Of a stretch of 64,000 bases of DNA, positions 11,426-21,057 are shown piece by piece. The stretch's first letter is position 1. The number at the start of each line of letters is the position of its first letter. Below the pieces are notes generated by a model. It had not been told where the DNA came from and made no database searches. It worked only from the letters and a program-made list of their open reading frames with translations. The position numbers and the translations under genes are program-made. The stretch comes from Adiantum capillus-veneris (Eukaryota > Streptophyta > Polypodiopsida > Polypodiales > Pteridaceae): contig CM043949.1 of NCBI GenBank assembly GCA_014529385.2, forward strand, positions 142,016,858-142,080,857. Direction: 5' to 3'.

Positions 11426-12944
11426 TGTAACTTTTAATGGCCTAATAACTTGTGTGTAGCGGAAATTAGCATGAACATAGTGGGCATTTCATTAGAATAG
11501 ATTCCTAATGAGAATTACAAGAGTGCTTGGGTGGAGAGAGCAACAAAAAGCATAACACCTAGTTAGATAGCATCAACAATACTTTCAAAAGAGAGAGAAA
11601 TTAAGCAATTGACAACAGTTGAGGACCGGATTTGCATGGAGCCGGTCCCCCCTCCAAAAGGCTTTGTATTATGGTTTCTCCCTTCAAGAGAGACATTGTA
11701 CAATACAATTCTTTGTGTTCCTTCAAGACTAGCTAGTGGAATGAAGATGAAAGCTTCATGCACCAATCAAAACACTTAGCAAACACAACTTTAATTATCC
11801 CCGGTCTCAGACCCAAGACCTCACACACCTTCGAAGATGGTGAGAGCTAGCAAGGTATGAGAGTAGATTGAGAGGAAGAAGGAGTATCTTATGAGAAATA
11901 TGTGCATCTCCTCACATAATCACTCATATTAGCATAGCTTAGCTTAGTAATTAGCTTGGTAGAGGAGATGAGCATGCATTGAAGCTTGGCTCTTGGTTGA
12001 ATTTGCATCCACATGCCAAGAGTGTGTCGATGTAGGCTTCTATCTCACAAGCTTGGAGTAGGTGATGAGCTCTCCATTAAAGCTTGGGAAGAGATAGTCT
12101 TCTCTTCCTTCACACATGAGATTGTGTGAGTGTGTGTGTGATAATGCCTTGCAAAAATCAGCCCCCTCTCTCTCTTGGGCCAGCCCTCTTGCTATTTGCT
12201 CTTGCTATCTCCCCATTGGCCCTCCCTAAGTCAAGCCAATGATTATTAAGCAGCATAAGTGATATCCTTTTGACATGTGTCCCCCTTTCCCCTTTTGTGA
12301 GAGCTTTAGGTAATTTAATAATTAAACTAAACTCTCATTGGACCCCTTTGCCTCCTGGCCAATAGGAATCAGGCAAGCCATTGGGCTGCTAAATGCTCAT
12401 TGGACCCCTTGGGAGACTGTCCAATAGTCTTCTAGAGGACTTAATTCTCATTGGTTCTTTTATTAAGTGTTTTTAAATTAATTAAACTAGATTTACTCTA
12501 GCATAATTCTCATTGGTCCACCTCCAAGGCCATCCAATAGGAATTGGGTACACCTTGTGGGCATCTGGCCTAGGGAGCTGACATGTGTCCCTCATTCCCT
12601 TTGTGTAAAGGGAGCTTGTGTGTGTATGTGTGTGTGTGTCTTTCTCTCTCATCCCCTAGAAGAAAGGCTCACCCCCTCCCATGTAGGGATGTACAAAGAC
12701 TTTTTTGGTCACACACAAAGCATCCAATTCCCTTAAGGTTGACCTTTGGACACAACCTTTGAATTTTGGAACCTTAGCATTTTGGAAGTCTTAATGGGCT
12801 GAACCTTAGGGTCTTTTTAGCCCATTGTTCCACATGGCTCTTTTGCAGATGGCCCCCCCTTTGGATCCCTATTTACCTCCTTTGGATCCCTACTGTGGCC
12901 GGTCTGCTAGCTTAACCAATATTCTAGCTTTTTCTCCCCTGACA
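11426..12944 (-). repeat. 5' LTR of element B, about 1.5 kb
   Basis: Bounded on the minus strand by TGTCAG... at 12944 and ...GTTACA at 11426, next to the primer-binding site. It is homologous to the LTR of element F: both contain a CTTCGAAGGTG segment leading to GAGGTCTTGGG, GGAACACAAAGA and GGAGGGGGGACCGGCTCCA. It contains three ATTGG...CCAAT inverted modules (12337-12363, 12399-12425, 12512-12538). The outer border lies in the loop of a 13-bp hairpin (12921-12969), so it is less certain than the inner one. Confidence 0.75.
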
Positions 12945-12969
12945 CTTCCCCATGTTAAAAAGCTAGAAT
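12921..12969. repeat. Perfect 13-bp inverted repeat across the LTR border of element B
   Basis: ATTCTAGCTTTTT (12921-12933) and AAAAAGCTAGAAT (12957-12969) are exact reverse complements separated by 23 bases. The presumed LTR edge (12944) falls in the loop. Confidence 0.85.
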
Positions 12970-13261
12970 AAACATTCTACCCTCATAAAAGACGCTTACT
13001 ACCCAAAACGTCATCACTTGGAATGCCTTTATTGCAAGGTATACCAAACATGACTGTGAAAAGGAAGCCCTATGCTATTTTCACCATATGTGAAAGGAGG
13101 ACTTTCACCAAATCTCAAGGAACACCATAGAGAGTATGTATTGGTTAGTGCACAATGAAAGATAAGTTAGACGTAGAATGATGGGCGTATTTAGAATTCA
13201 CACACATCACTACCACATATGTATGAAATAAAAACCCTATGAGTGATGCAATGAATGAGAG
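12945..13261 (-). repeat. Fragment with copia LTR similarity, next to copia G
   Basis: The segment from about 13113 to 13245 resembles 57940-58110: both hold TTAGTGCACAATGAAAGATA, AGAATGATGGGCGTAT and CACATATGTATG. The latter copy lies next to a Met-type primer-binding site, so this is read as a decayed copia LTR, with an internal block missing relative to the other copy. 12945-13112 holds nothing else I can recognise. Confidence 0.55.
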
Positions 13262-13912
13262 CTAGAACATAGAGTATAGGGGATTACCATTCCCTAAGGA
13301 TATGATCAATCCATAAAGCGGAGTCAGCTCAATTTTCCCTAATGTAAACAAAACTTTCCACAAACACAACATCTCGTGAAACCAAGATACACTTTTTTTG
13401 CGGATGGTACAACATGTAACCTTTTCTTTCAATACTATAACCAACAAAAATGCATTTAACTCATCCAATTTCTTGTGCAGCATTTGTGGCACCAAAGAAT
13501 AAGCTAAACAACCAAAAATGTGCATGTGATCAATAGATGGCATCCTATCATGCCATGCTTCATATGGAGTCATAGACTGCAAATCTTTTATAGGACACCT
13601 ATTAAATATATAATTAGTATACATGATGGCCTCAAGCCAAAATGAATATGGCAAAGCTTGACTCTTGACCATACATCCTGCCATCTCTGTAAGCAACTTG
13701 TGCTTTCTTATAGCAACACCATTTTGTTGAGGTGTATACGGCATTGTAGATTGGTGTTTTATCCCATGACTAGCCAGAAATGAATCAAACTCATGAGACA
13801 TATACTCCCTCCCTTGATATGAACGGAGGGTGCCCATAGTACATTTAGAGATATTTTCAGCCATATCCAGAAATTTCTTGAAGCACATAAACACTTTAGA
13901 AATTAAACTCAT
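13262..13912 (-). pseudogene. Integrase core of copia G, catalytic residues lost
   Basis: Ty1/copia integrase recognised from HEFDSFLASHGIKHQSTMPY followed by TPQQNGVA, then YTNYIFNRCPIKDLQSMTPYEAW and HMHIFGCLAYSLVPQ. The family's second catalytic Asp (in R-S-D-x-G-G-E-Y) is Tyr here (RSYQGREY), and the Glu after NGVA is Ile (NGVAIRKHK), so it cannot be active. The RT and RNase H regions are absent; coding similarity stops near 13400 and copia LTR-like sequence follows. Confidence 0.8.
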
Positions 13913-14022
13913 GAGACATATACTCCCCCCATATCAATCTAAATGGAGGGCTCCCATACTACATTTAGAGACATTTTCAATCATATCTAGAAATTTCTTG
14001 AAGCACATAAACATGTTGAACC
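13787..14022. repeat. 118-bp tandem duplication inside copia G integrase
   Basis: 13787-13904 and 13905-~14022 both start AAACTCATGAGACATATACT and both include GAAATTTCTTGAAGCACATA, with about 15 per cent differences. The duplication repeats the part of the integrase upstream of the second catalytic position. Confidence 0.8.
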
Positions 14023-14063
14023 TATCTTTAAGCAGATACACCCATGCATTCCTGGAGTAATCA

Positions 14064-14432
14064 TCAACCATCCTTTGGAAACATTGAATGTTGTATCTTA
14101 CCCAAAATACAACCTTCACATACATACTTCATAGGTGCTTCAAGCAGCAACAAAGAAGCAACCATATTAAATTTCTTTAAACGTAGCAAACTAGAAAAAT
14201 TCAAATACCCAAAATGTGCATGCCAAAGTTTTGCATGTGAAACAGACTTTGAATCCACAATTGCGTTTGCAAAATTATGCCTACACTTGTCATACAAAGT
14301 GATCTTATATAGTTCACAACACAAAATGCCAAGTGCAACAATTTTATCACCAAAACTGAGATCATGAATTGTACATTTGTCATCCATAGATTTCACAATA
14401 GAACCAAGTCTAGCAAGTGCATATACGAACAA
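14064..14432 (-). pseudogene. Zinc-binding N-terminus of copia G integrase
   Basis: GAG_pre-integrase region: KLWHAHFGYLNFSSLLRLKK followed by VCEGCILGKIQHSMFP supplies the expected His and Cys pattern (H...C-x2-C). The frame is broken from the core downstream (near 14063) and from the protease upstream. In a copia element this part sits between protease and integrase core, as found here on the minus strand. Confidence 0.75.
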
Positions 14433-14521
14433 AAGTTTTTTTTAGTCCCAGGTACATAAATTGAATCAAAAAGTGTTAAAGATATGACATTCATAGTAGT
14501 CAACACAATTTTTCCAACTCC

Positions 14522-14881
14522 CTAGACCGGATAAAAGGCATTGTTGGCACAAGTGACTGTATTCCCATGAGGGACAGACTCAAGAGAGGTAAACAAGTCA
14601 CAATGTGAGGTAATGTGCTTTGTAGCACCACTCTCAAAGTACCACACATGTGAATCTGTAGCACTTGACATACATGCATCATGAATAGAAGGATCATAAG
14701 TGCAGTCTACACTAAATGCCCACTCTCCATCTACATCAACATCACAATTTGCCTTCACAAAAGATTCTACAAGAGGTGAACTTGTAGTAGAACCTGCCTC
14801 TTTCTTCTTGGCCTCTTTTGCCTTCAATTTAGGAAATTTCTTGATCAAGTGATCATTAGCTTTGCAATAATGGCAACACAT
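14522..14881 (-). pseudogene. Nucleocapsid knuckle and protease of copia G
   Basis: Starts with CCHYCKANDHLIKKFPK, a CCHC knuckle whose last Cys is Phe. Further on, HVWYFESGATKHITSHC matches the copia protease motif W-I-L-D-S-G-A, but the catalytic Asp is Glu. It overlaps the end of the gag piece upstream in a different frame, indicating a frameshift. Both changes argue that the element is long dead. Confidence 0.75.
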
Positions 14882-15324
14882 CTTCTTTTTGAAAATTTCA
14901 CCAGAATTCCATACGAGGTGCTACCAGTAGAAGCATTAAATACAAGTGATTTTCCACTTGTTGAAGAACCATGAGAAGTGGCTACATTGTTTTCATCACC
15001 TTTTCTTTGAGCATCAATAAAATCATGTTTTACTACACATTGTTTAGCCCTATTTTTTCTTGAAAGTGAGTCTTGCAATAGCAATGTGCATAATGCATCA
15101 AACTTGACAACATCAAGATTTCCTTGGGTCATAAGTCTCCAAATACTAGCAAAAGTTTGGTAAGAATCTAGCAAAGCATCAAGAACATTCTGCACAAGGG
15201 AACCGTCAGAGATGACTTCGCGTGCATAAATGAGTTGCTCATTAATATCCTTGATACCAACAAGGAAAGTGTCCATGTCATCTTCCTTATGCATAATATT
15301 TAACTCCAGCTCTTTATGTAGCAA
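14845..15324 (-). pseudogene. gag (UBN2-like) of copia G
   Basis: Minus-strand frame with ELNIMHKEDDMDTFLVGIKD followed by INEQLI, then SDGSLVQNVLDALLDSYQTF and a basic tail rich in Lys and Ser. The pattern is that of the alpha-helical gag of Ty1/copia elements. It ends in a frameshift before the knuckle. Confidence 0.7.
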
Positions 15325-15626
15325 TGCAATTTTAGCCTCATTGCAACTTGCATGAAGACTAGCCAGAATATACCAAGCTTATTTAGCTAATTTAGTTGAG
15401 CGAATGTGAGGAGTAATAGTGCACTCATAGATAATGCAATCAATGCATGAGTCTATGCATCTCTAACATCCCAACAAGATTTCTCAGTTGTAGAAAAAAC
15501 AACTCTATCAGTAGCAATCCTGCCACCAAAACCTGCAACATCCTTAATAGTGCTTGTAACCATAGAATCTGGACGTACATCAATGCCATGTACAATACAT
15601 TCCAAAAGCCCTTTGACACATGTGGG
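15325..15626 (-). pseudogene. N-terminal gag remnant of copia G
   Basis: Several stops break the frame, but STTEKSCWDVRDA and ALIALSMSA resemble the start of copia gag (W-x2-R-D-A-x-A-L-x-A-I). The remnant stops near 15626, where the LTR of element E begins, so E probably lies within or against this copia element. Confidence 0.45.
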
Positions 15627-15858
15627 TGTATGTCGCACGTGCCAATGCAAGGAACTTGCCGATACACCGTGTGCGAGCCACAAATGGCTCCAAGCACACA
15701 ACAAGCCTAACCTAGCAAGCTCAAAGATGGCGTTGGTGTGTCACCACTCACCGCTCTACACTTCCTCTCGTGGAGGATTCCTCGCCGACGAAGAAGAGGG
15801 AGACGCAGCTACGCCGTGCTCAACCGCCTCGCCGCCGTCATGTCGCCGCAATGCTCGA

Positions 15859-15950
<92 letters not shown>

Positions 15951-15965
15951 GCATACAAGGGGCAA
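15627..15965 (-). repeat. Partial LTR of element E
   Basis: On the minus strand this is homologous to the R-U5 part of the C and D LTRs: the (GA)n run, GCGATCGAGCATT, GAGGAATCC, GCGGTGAGTG, then GCTTGTTGTGTGCTTGGAGC and TGTATCGGCAAG. The U3 half and about 1 kb of internal 3' region are missing; sequence matching the C 3' region near 36530 joins directly to the (GA)n run. Confidence 0.75.
15862..15948. repeat. (CT)n microsatellite in LTR of element E
   Basis: Uninterrupted CT dinucleotide run of about 87 bases. It occupies the same LTR position as the CT/GA runs in C and D. Open frames through it (Ser-Leu or Arg-Glu runs) are artefacts. Confidence 0.97.
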
Positions 15966-16482
15966 AAAAGATAAGGGGCAATGCTAATGGACAAGAAACA
16001 CCTGTTTGTGTTGATGGTTGCGCTCGATTTGAAGTGTAAACGAGAGAAAGATTCCATGAAGGTCCAAATCCTAACAAGAACAACACATTCCTGTACACAC
16101 TAGGAAACACAAAGAATACCTCTAGGAGGCACATCAGTGGGAAAAAGGAACTTTGCTAATCACTCAACTCCAAAATAGAAACACTCCTATTGTACTAATC
16201 CTACCTACCCTCCATCACTCAAGTGATGAGGATCAAAGGTGTTTGATGACATAGGTTTCTGTTTCAGTGTACCGAATGTGAATGTGTAGGTCTAGGTCAA
16301 TGTTTTGACTTTTATTGTGCATACTCGTTTGCTAATTGCTCTTGCTCTTTATTATTTTTGTTTTTTGTGAGTATAAGGCTTTATATATACATTCCCTAAG
16401 ATTGGGAAATTGAGAGGTCAGGGAGGAAGGTTGAGAGGGGAGTGAGTGAATGTTGACTGTCAGCAAACACTCCCCCCTTCCT
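15966..16482 (-). other. 3' non-coding region of element E with internal polypurine tract and TATA box
   Basis: On the minus strand, AAGGAAGGGGGGAG followed by TGTTTGCTGACAG (about 16480-16455) and then GTATATATAAAGCC is conserved with C (36010-36114) and D (46448-46345). The rest matches C and ends at the LTR fusion point. No open frame of note. Confidence 0.7.
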
Positions 16483-17075
16483 TGGGTAGACCATATCATT
16501 TGAAATGTGCTCGTCACACTTTGAAACCAATTGTTCCAATTGGTCCTAGGCGAGGATTTTTGCCAGTAGTTTGCTATTACCTTAAGTGCCTCGTCGAGTT
16601 GCAAGGGTGGTAAGGTACTCTCCCAGGATCAAGCTTGAAGTGGTTCATCAGGTGATTCTTGAACACTGGGAGGTGTGGATTCCTTTGTAGCTTCATGGAG
16701 GTCTACTATTGTAGTTGGAGGCTGTGGAGAAGCTTTTACCTCTATGGATGCATTACATGAGGAGCTGGAATATTCATGGGACTCCCCCCTTCCTGAGCTA
16801 GGTGGAACAAATTTTTCTTTCTTCGATACCCAAACTAGCTCTGGAGCGGGTATGTAGCATTCTGTGATTTTTTTCTTTCCACGATTGTCAATTTGTTTTG
16901 GAGCTACAGGATTGGGCTCACATGGGTCAGGTGACAAGTAAGAACACAATCTACGTTTTGGCACCCAGATTTGATCATCTCCTTCATAGTAGCCTTGGGC
17001 TTCCAATAGTTTTTTAGGAATCCATCTCCATGTTTCCTTAAATTTCTTGGAGCGAGTGGTACCTTTCTCACAAGG
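16483..17075 (-). pseudogene. W[VI]PK-repeat domain of element E
   Basis: Minus-strand pieces include RWIPK (about 17020), EAQGYYEGDDQIWVPKRR (about 17000-16950), ITECYIPAPELVWVSKKEK (about 16850-16810) and NYWQKSSPRTNWNNWFQSV near the end. The same order occurs at the end of the C gag-protease frame and after the integrase of D. Function unknown. Frameshifts and stops (near 17075 and 16625) break it, and the stop seen in C after FQTV is a Trp codon here. Confidence 0.65.
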
Positions 17076-17078
17076 CTT

Positions 17079-18044
17079 CTATTTTTTAGCACTAGCTATG
17101 GTCGCTAAAGAAGCTTTAGGAATCCACTTGTATGTTTTTTTTGTTATATTAGGATGAGTCTTGTCAGAAGCTATATGCATTGCTTGTAGCATATTTAAGG
17201 GTACGGGCATTTCATCCCCCTCAGGTGTTACCCAGGTTGTCCCCCTGTTTCCCCAAGTGTCTATGGTTGCTGCTAGGTGGACCCAATCCACATTGTCCGA
17301 CTCAGTCATCCCAGGTAGTACATCCATTTAAGGAGAATCTTCTCCAACATCAATGTCCACTTAACACGTGTAACAATACTGCAATGGGGCTGAGTGAACT
17401 GTTGTGTCAGATCTATGATCAATTACAAACCTGTTTCCTAGAGGATGTGCTCGACCAGTCACAAGATCCACTCGAATGATAGAATCTTGGAACTGCAAGT
17501 AGACATGGTTTTTAGACCAGTCATGCACCATTTTTGCTTCCCTCATGAAAGGACGTCTTAAGATCATCTCCGATGCCATAGTGTGTTTGGAGAAATCCAT
17601 AACAATGAAGGTAATCCTTATTTTATGTCCAAAGACCTTGATCTTGAGATCTTCTAGCATCCCAATAGGTTTAACAATAGACCCATTGGCCATCTTCACT
17701 ACTATGGTTGTGGTCGCAAGGTGAGGTCTTCCCATAGTTTCCCAGTAATTTTTAGTCACAATGCTAACCCCAGCGCCACCATCAAGGATTCCCTTCACAG
17801 TTAATCCCTTAGTAGTGATTGGTATGGTCGCATTGGATTCATCACCCTCAAAGTATTGTCCCAACTTGTTAACAGGTATTTCTATAACAAGGTTCTCATC
17901 TAGGTTGGGTTGTGGATCTAAGTGTTCCTCCTCTAGTGGCATCTCCCCAGCTCCATCCATCTGTGCAAATTGTGGTAGCTCAAACTTCAGTTCTCCATTG
18001 AGGAAGGCTCAAAGAGCTAAGACTAGCTCAGGGTCTTTATACAG
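17079..18044 (-). pseudogene. First protease and linker of element E
   Basis: Includes IPVNKLGQYFEGDESNATIP, then ILDGGAGVSIVTKNYWETMG, the retropepsin-like active site with DGG in place of DTG/DSG, and further PFMREAKMVHDWSKNHVYLQ. A second piece (17327-17079) has MDVLPGMTESDNVDWVHLAA, then LNMLQAMH and KTYKWIPKASL, the first W[VI]PK motif. The frame is cut at 18044 by the insertion; the gag side resumes at 21058. Confidence 0.75.
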
Positions 18045-18204
18045 TGATAGCCGTTTTTTCGGCTTTCCATAATTGCCATAGTAAGCTACCTCACCCTATC
18101 AAATCACTCAAACATTTTGGTTATCCCTACCATTTCACTGTACATAGGCGTGTGTGAGTTAGGGGACTTTCTCCATATTTTCTTAAAAACCCTCAATTAG
18201 CTAG

Positions 18205-18489
18205 TCACTGGGCTAGTTGAGCCAAAAAACACTTTTCTGAAGTGGTACCTCTCCCAAAGCGCCTCTTAAAAGCGGTTTTTAAGGGTTCCCAGTCATCCTT
18301 GGTTGCTTGTGGAAGTGCATTGTACCATGATCTAGCTTCTAACTTCATGAGATGCTTAAAGATTCTAACCCGGGATTCATCCGTATCTTTGTTGCTCACT
18401 ACACATGCTACTTCAAAGTCATCTAGGAAGTCTGTTACCAAATCCTCCCCCTTCTTTCCTTTAAATGTTGGAAATGCTATACTTGCCAT
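18205..18489 (-). pseudogene. gag fragment, element-A-like, inside the insertion
   Basis: From the ATG at 18489: MASIAFPTFKGKKGEDLVTD, then FEVACVVSNKDTDES, LEARSWYNALP and DDWEPLKTAFKRRFG. It shares the start and layout of the element A gag (MAFSYPEFHGR...VEVACISNQ...W). It stops after about 95 codons at a TAG or soon after; no knuckle, protease or pol follows. Confidence 0.65.
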
Positions 18490-18994
18490 GATTACTGAGA
18501 GAGAGCTAGAAAGACACACTGCTTAACTTGCAAAAGTTTTTTCTTCTTTACAAGGAGGCGTGTATACCCTCTTATACTAGGACATAGATTAAAACTTCAA
18601 ACGGTACATTGCCTTGTACCAAAGGTAGGACAAATGGTTGATCTGAAGCCAGAACCTCAAAAAATCGCTTTCATAATTATTTTGGTATTTATTTAAATAT
18701 TTATACTTAGGTGTGTGTTATTTATGCTATGTACATTGACTCACCATTACCATATTTTTTCTTACCATTTTGCATACTCTTTATTCCATATAAAAATAAT
18801 TTCATCCAAGATTCTCTTATTTTTGGTGTAACTCCATCCCAACAAAAATCCAAAAAAACTAGTTTATTTATGTGTATATTTTTTCACTATTGTCATTTTT
18901 CCTTCCTACATCTATTTTCAATTACTCTCATAAATTAGAACACCAAAAATATTCATCTTTTTATGGTAGACTTATAATGAGAGAGATTTATTTT

Positions 18995-19112
18995 GACCCC
19001 TTTATGTTTTTTCCACCTATATTATTTATATTTGACATATACATATTTTTTTTGACCCCTTTATATTTTTTTCACCTATATTATTTATATTTGACATATA
19101 CATATTTTTTTA
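18995..19112. repeat. 59-bp tandem repeat, two copies
   Basis: 18995-19053 and 19054-19112 both run GACCCCTTTAT...CCTATATTATTTATATTTGA and on to CATATACATA plus a T run; a third start (GACCCCTCAAT) follows at 19113. Confidence 0.85.
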
Positions 19113-20224
19113 GACCCCTCAATATTTGATTTTCTTAGTTGTACTATTCACTTATATCATGATCTCAACAATATTTTCAATTATAGACCTAACAAATAAG
19201 GTCAAGGGTATGTGGCATGCATGCATGCATGCACCATGGGGAGCTCACTCTTGGAGGTATTCAAAAGAATCATCCAAAGAAGGACCTCACAAGGACCTTG
19301 TGCAGTGGAAAAAAAAATCGGTTTTGCTGAATTTTTAAAGATCACATGCTCCCCGAATTTGAAAAGGTGATACAAACAAAAATTGTAGCTCATGAGCTGA
19401 AATTTCACCTCAAATTTTTTCATATTTTTTTGAGCTACGAGCTGTGAGCTATGATTTTATTGGTGGACCCCAGTTTGCCCATGCTATGCAGCCACACTCC
19501 CTCTTCCACTTTATCATTTTCCTCTTTCACACACACTCCTCCCTCTCCTTCCCACTCCCAAACCTGCAACTCCCATGTCCTAATTCACCCTCTTCACCAT
19601 TGCCACATCTCTCACACCTCCATAGCCTTCATCCTCCATTTCTACACCCTATGTGTCCCCCTTTCTCTCTACATATATATCCATATTACCATACTCTCTT
19701 CAACTTTGTAAAGAACTTCAAAAAATCAGCAAAAATCCAAGGATAACCTCTGCAAATGAAGGCTTTTATCATGAATTTTCCAAGGTTTGAAATAACATAG
19801 CTTCATCAACACGCGCTGCTTCGCCATGCTGACTGCTTCTTCCGGTGCTGTAAAGAGGTGAATGTCAACTTCTCCAAAGCTTCAACCTCTCTTTACAAGC
19901 TCATCCCTTCCCTAACTTTTCTCATCATATATCTCACCATTTGGTGATTGATTTTGTAAATATTTTTTAGTGATAATTACTAACTACTAACCACTAACCT
20001 TATTGTAAAATGCACCCTCTACTAGAGTAGGCCCTCCCAAATTATTCACTCAATCCCTCTCTCCTTTCATCCTCAATAATTCTCTTCCATTGAGCCCACA
20101 TCCATGTGACTCAAAGGACAAGAGAGACCCACCCTCATTAAAAAATAAATTAAAAAAATGCATAATCTTTTATTCCTTCAAGTAAACTTGATTAGGCCTA
20201 ATCCTAATCGGGGCTTCTAAAACC

Positions 20225-20233
20225 TATAAATAG
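20225..20233 (+). promoter_or_regulatory. TATA box (TATAAATAG) inside the insertion
   Basis: TATAAATAG preceded by a GC-containing stretch and followed about 30 bases on by pyrimidine-rich, then ACACACC-rich sequence, a typical plant LTR or Pol II core promoter. It points to the plus strand, opposite to the gag fragment at 18489. Confidence 0.5.
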
Positions 20234-21057
20234 AGCCCTTCTCTCCCTTGTAAATCATCACATGATCACACTACACCACACCATTCTCAACACATAACAC
20301 ACCACTCTTCAAGCCTAGTTGTGTAGAGTGTGTGCATCATGAATACTCTATTCCATCATTACACATAGGTGCATGGAGAAGCTTGAAGTTAGTTATGCCA
20401 TCTAGAGGAGTGGAGTGTATGCCATACTCTTCACCACACTTGTAGCCTACTCTTGTGCATAAATAAGATTTATAGTTTTGGGTGCAATTGTATGTTGCAA
20501 CTACGACTCTTCTCTCCAAATTGACTTGATAAGTTGGCTCATCAGGTGGTTGAAGGTATATTGTCATTGAAGTTTGTTGTTCCATTTCATGCTTGGTGGT
20601 TTGAGGGATCGTTGAATTGTTTGCCTAAAAGGTAAATTGTAAGAGGGTGCTCGGTGAGAGGGCTCCCGTGACCCTAAGACAATTTGTGTATTGGCAACAA
20701 GGTCAAGTTTTGTGTTGTCTCTCTATTTCTCATCAAGCTTTGTGTGCATCTAGTCTTTAAGGCTAAGAATGAGTTGCTTAAGTTGATTTGTGCTCTTTAC
20801 CTCTCTCTGGCGTGGTGAATGTTTGTGTTTGGTGTGTGTGGCTATCTTGCATTCCCCTCTCTTTGTGCGTTTGAGTACAAGGAGATATCACGTGCGTCCT
20901 AGTTCACATCTACAACTAGGTGGTGCCCCTTTTCTTGTTTGGTTTCTGGCTATGGGTTGTTGTTGTCTCTGATTGTGCTTACCCCAGCCCCAATTGAGCA
21001 GCACAGGAGCCTCGAAAGGCCGCTCTTCTTGTTGCCCACCCCGGACCGCCTCAATAG

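Larger units (their letters stand above)
7482..12944 (-). mobile_element. Element B: 3'-truncated Ty3/gypsy chromovirus
   Basis: Reading on the minus strand: 5' LTR (12944 to 11426), Met-type primer-binding site (11424 to 11411), leader, gag, protease, RT and RNase H, ending abruptly at 7482 before the integrase, where the LTR of element A begins. Its protein pieces match element F (22418-29126) closely throughout and its LTR is a diverged homologue of the F LTR, so both belong to one family. The missing 3' part may lie left of the window if A inserted into B. Confidence 0.8.
18045..21053. mobile_element. About 3.0 kb insertion inside gag of element E
   Basis: Element E continues from ...GGGTCTTTATACAG (to 18044) to TTTGGACATGATGG (from 21058); C and D are continuous there. 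The inserted DNA begins TGATAG and ends CCTCA, flanked by ACAG on the left and ATAG on the right, which could be a decayed target-site duplication. It holds a gypsy gag start on the minus strand, AT-rich DNA with a 59-bp tandem repeat, and a plus-strand TATAAATAG. It may be a long solo LTR or a composite; its identity is open. Confidence 0.6.

Noticed and set aside
15756-16134. Open frames with long Ser-Leu or Arg-Glu runs on both strands.
   Set aside because: They are translations of a (CT)n microsatellite; the same holds at 43954-44195, 57280-57537, 59572-59765 and 61100-61383.
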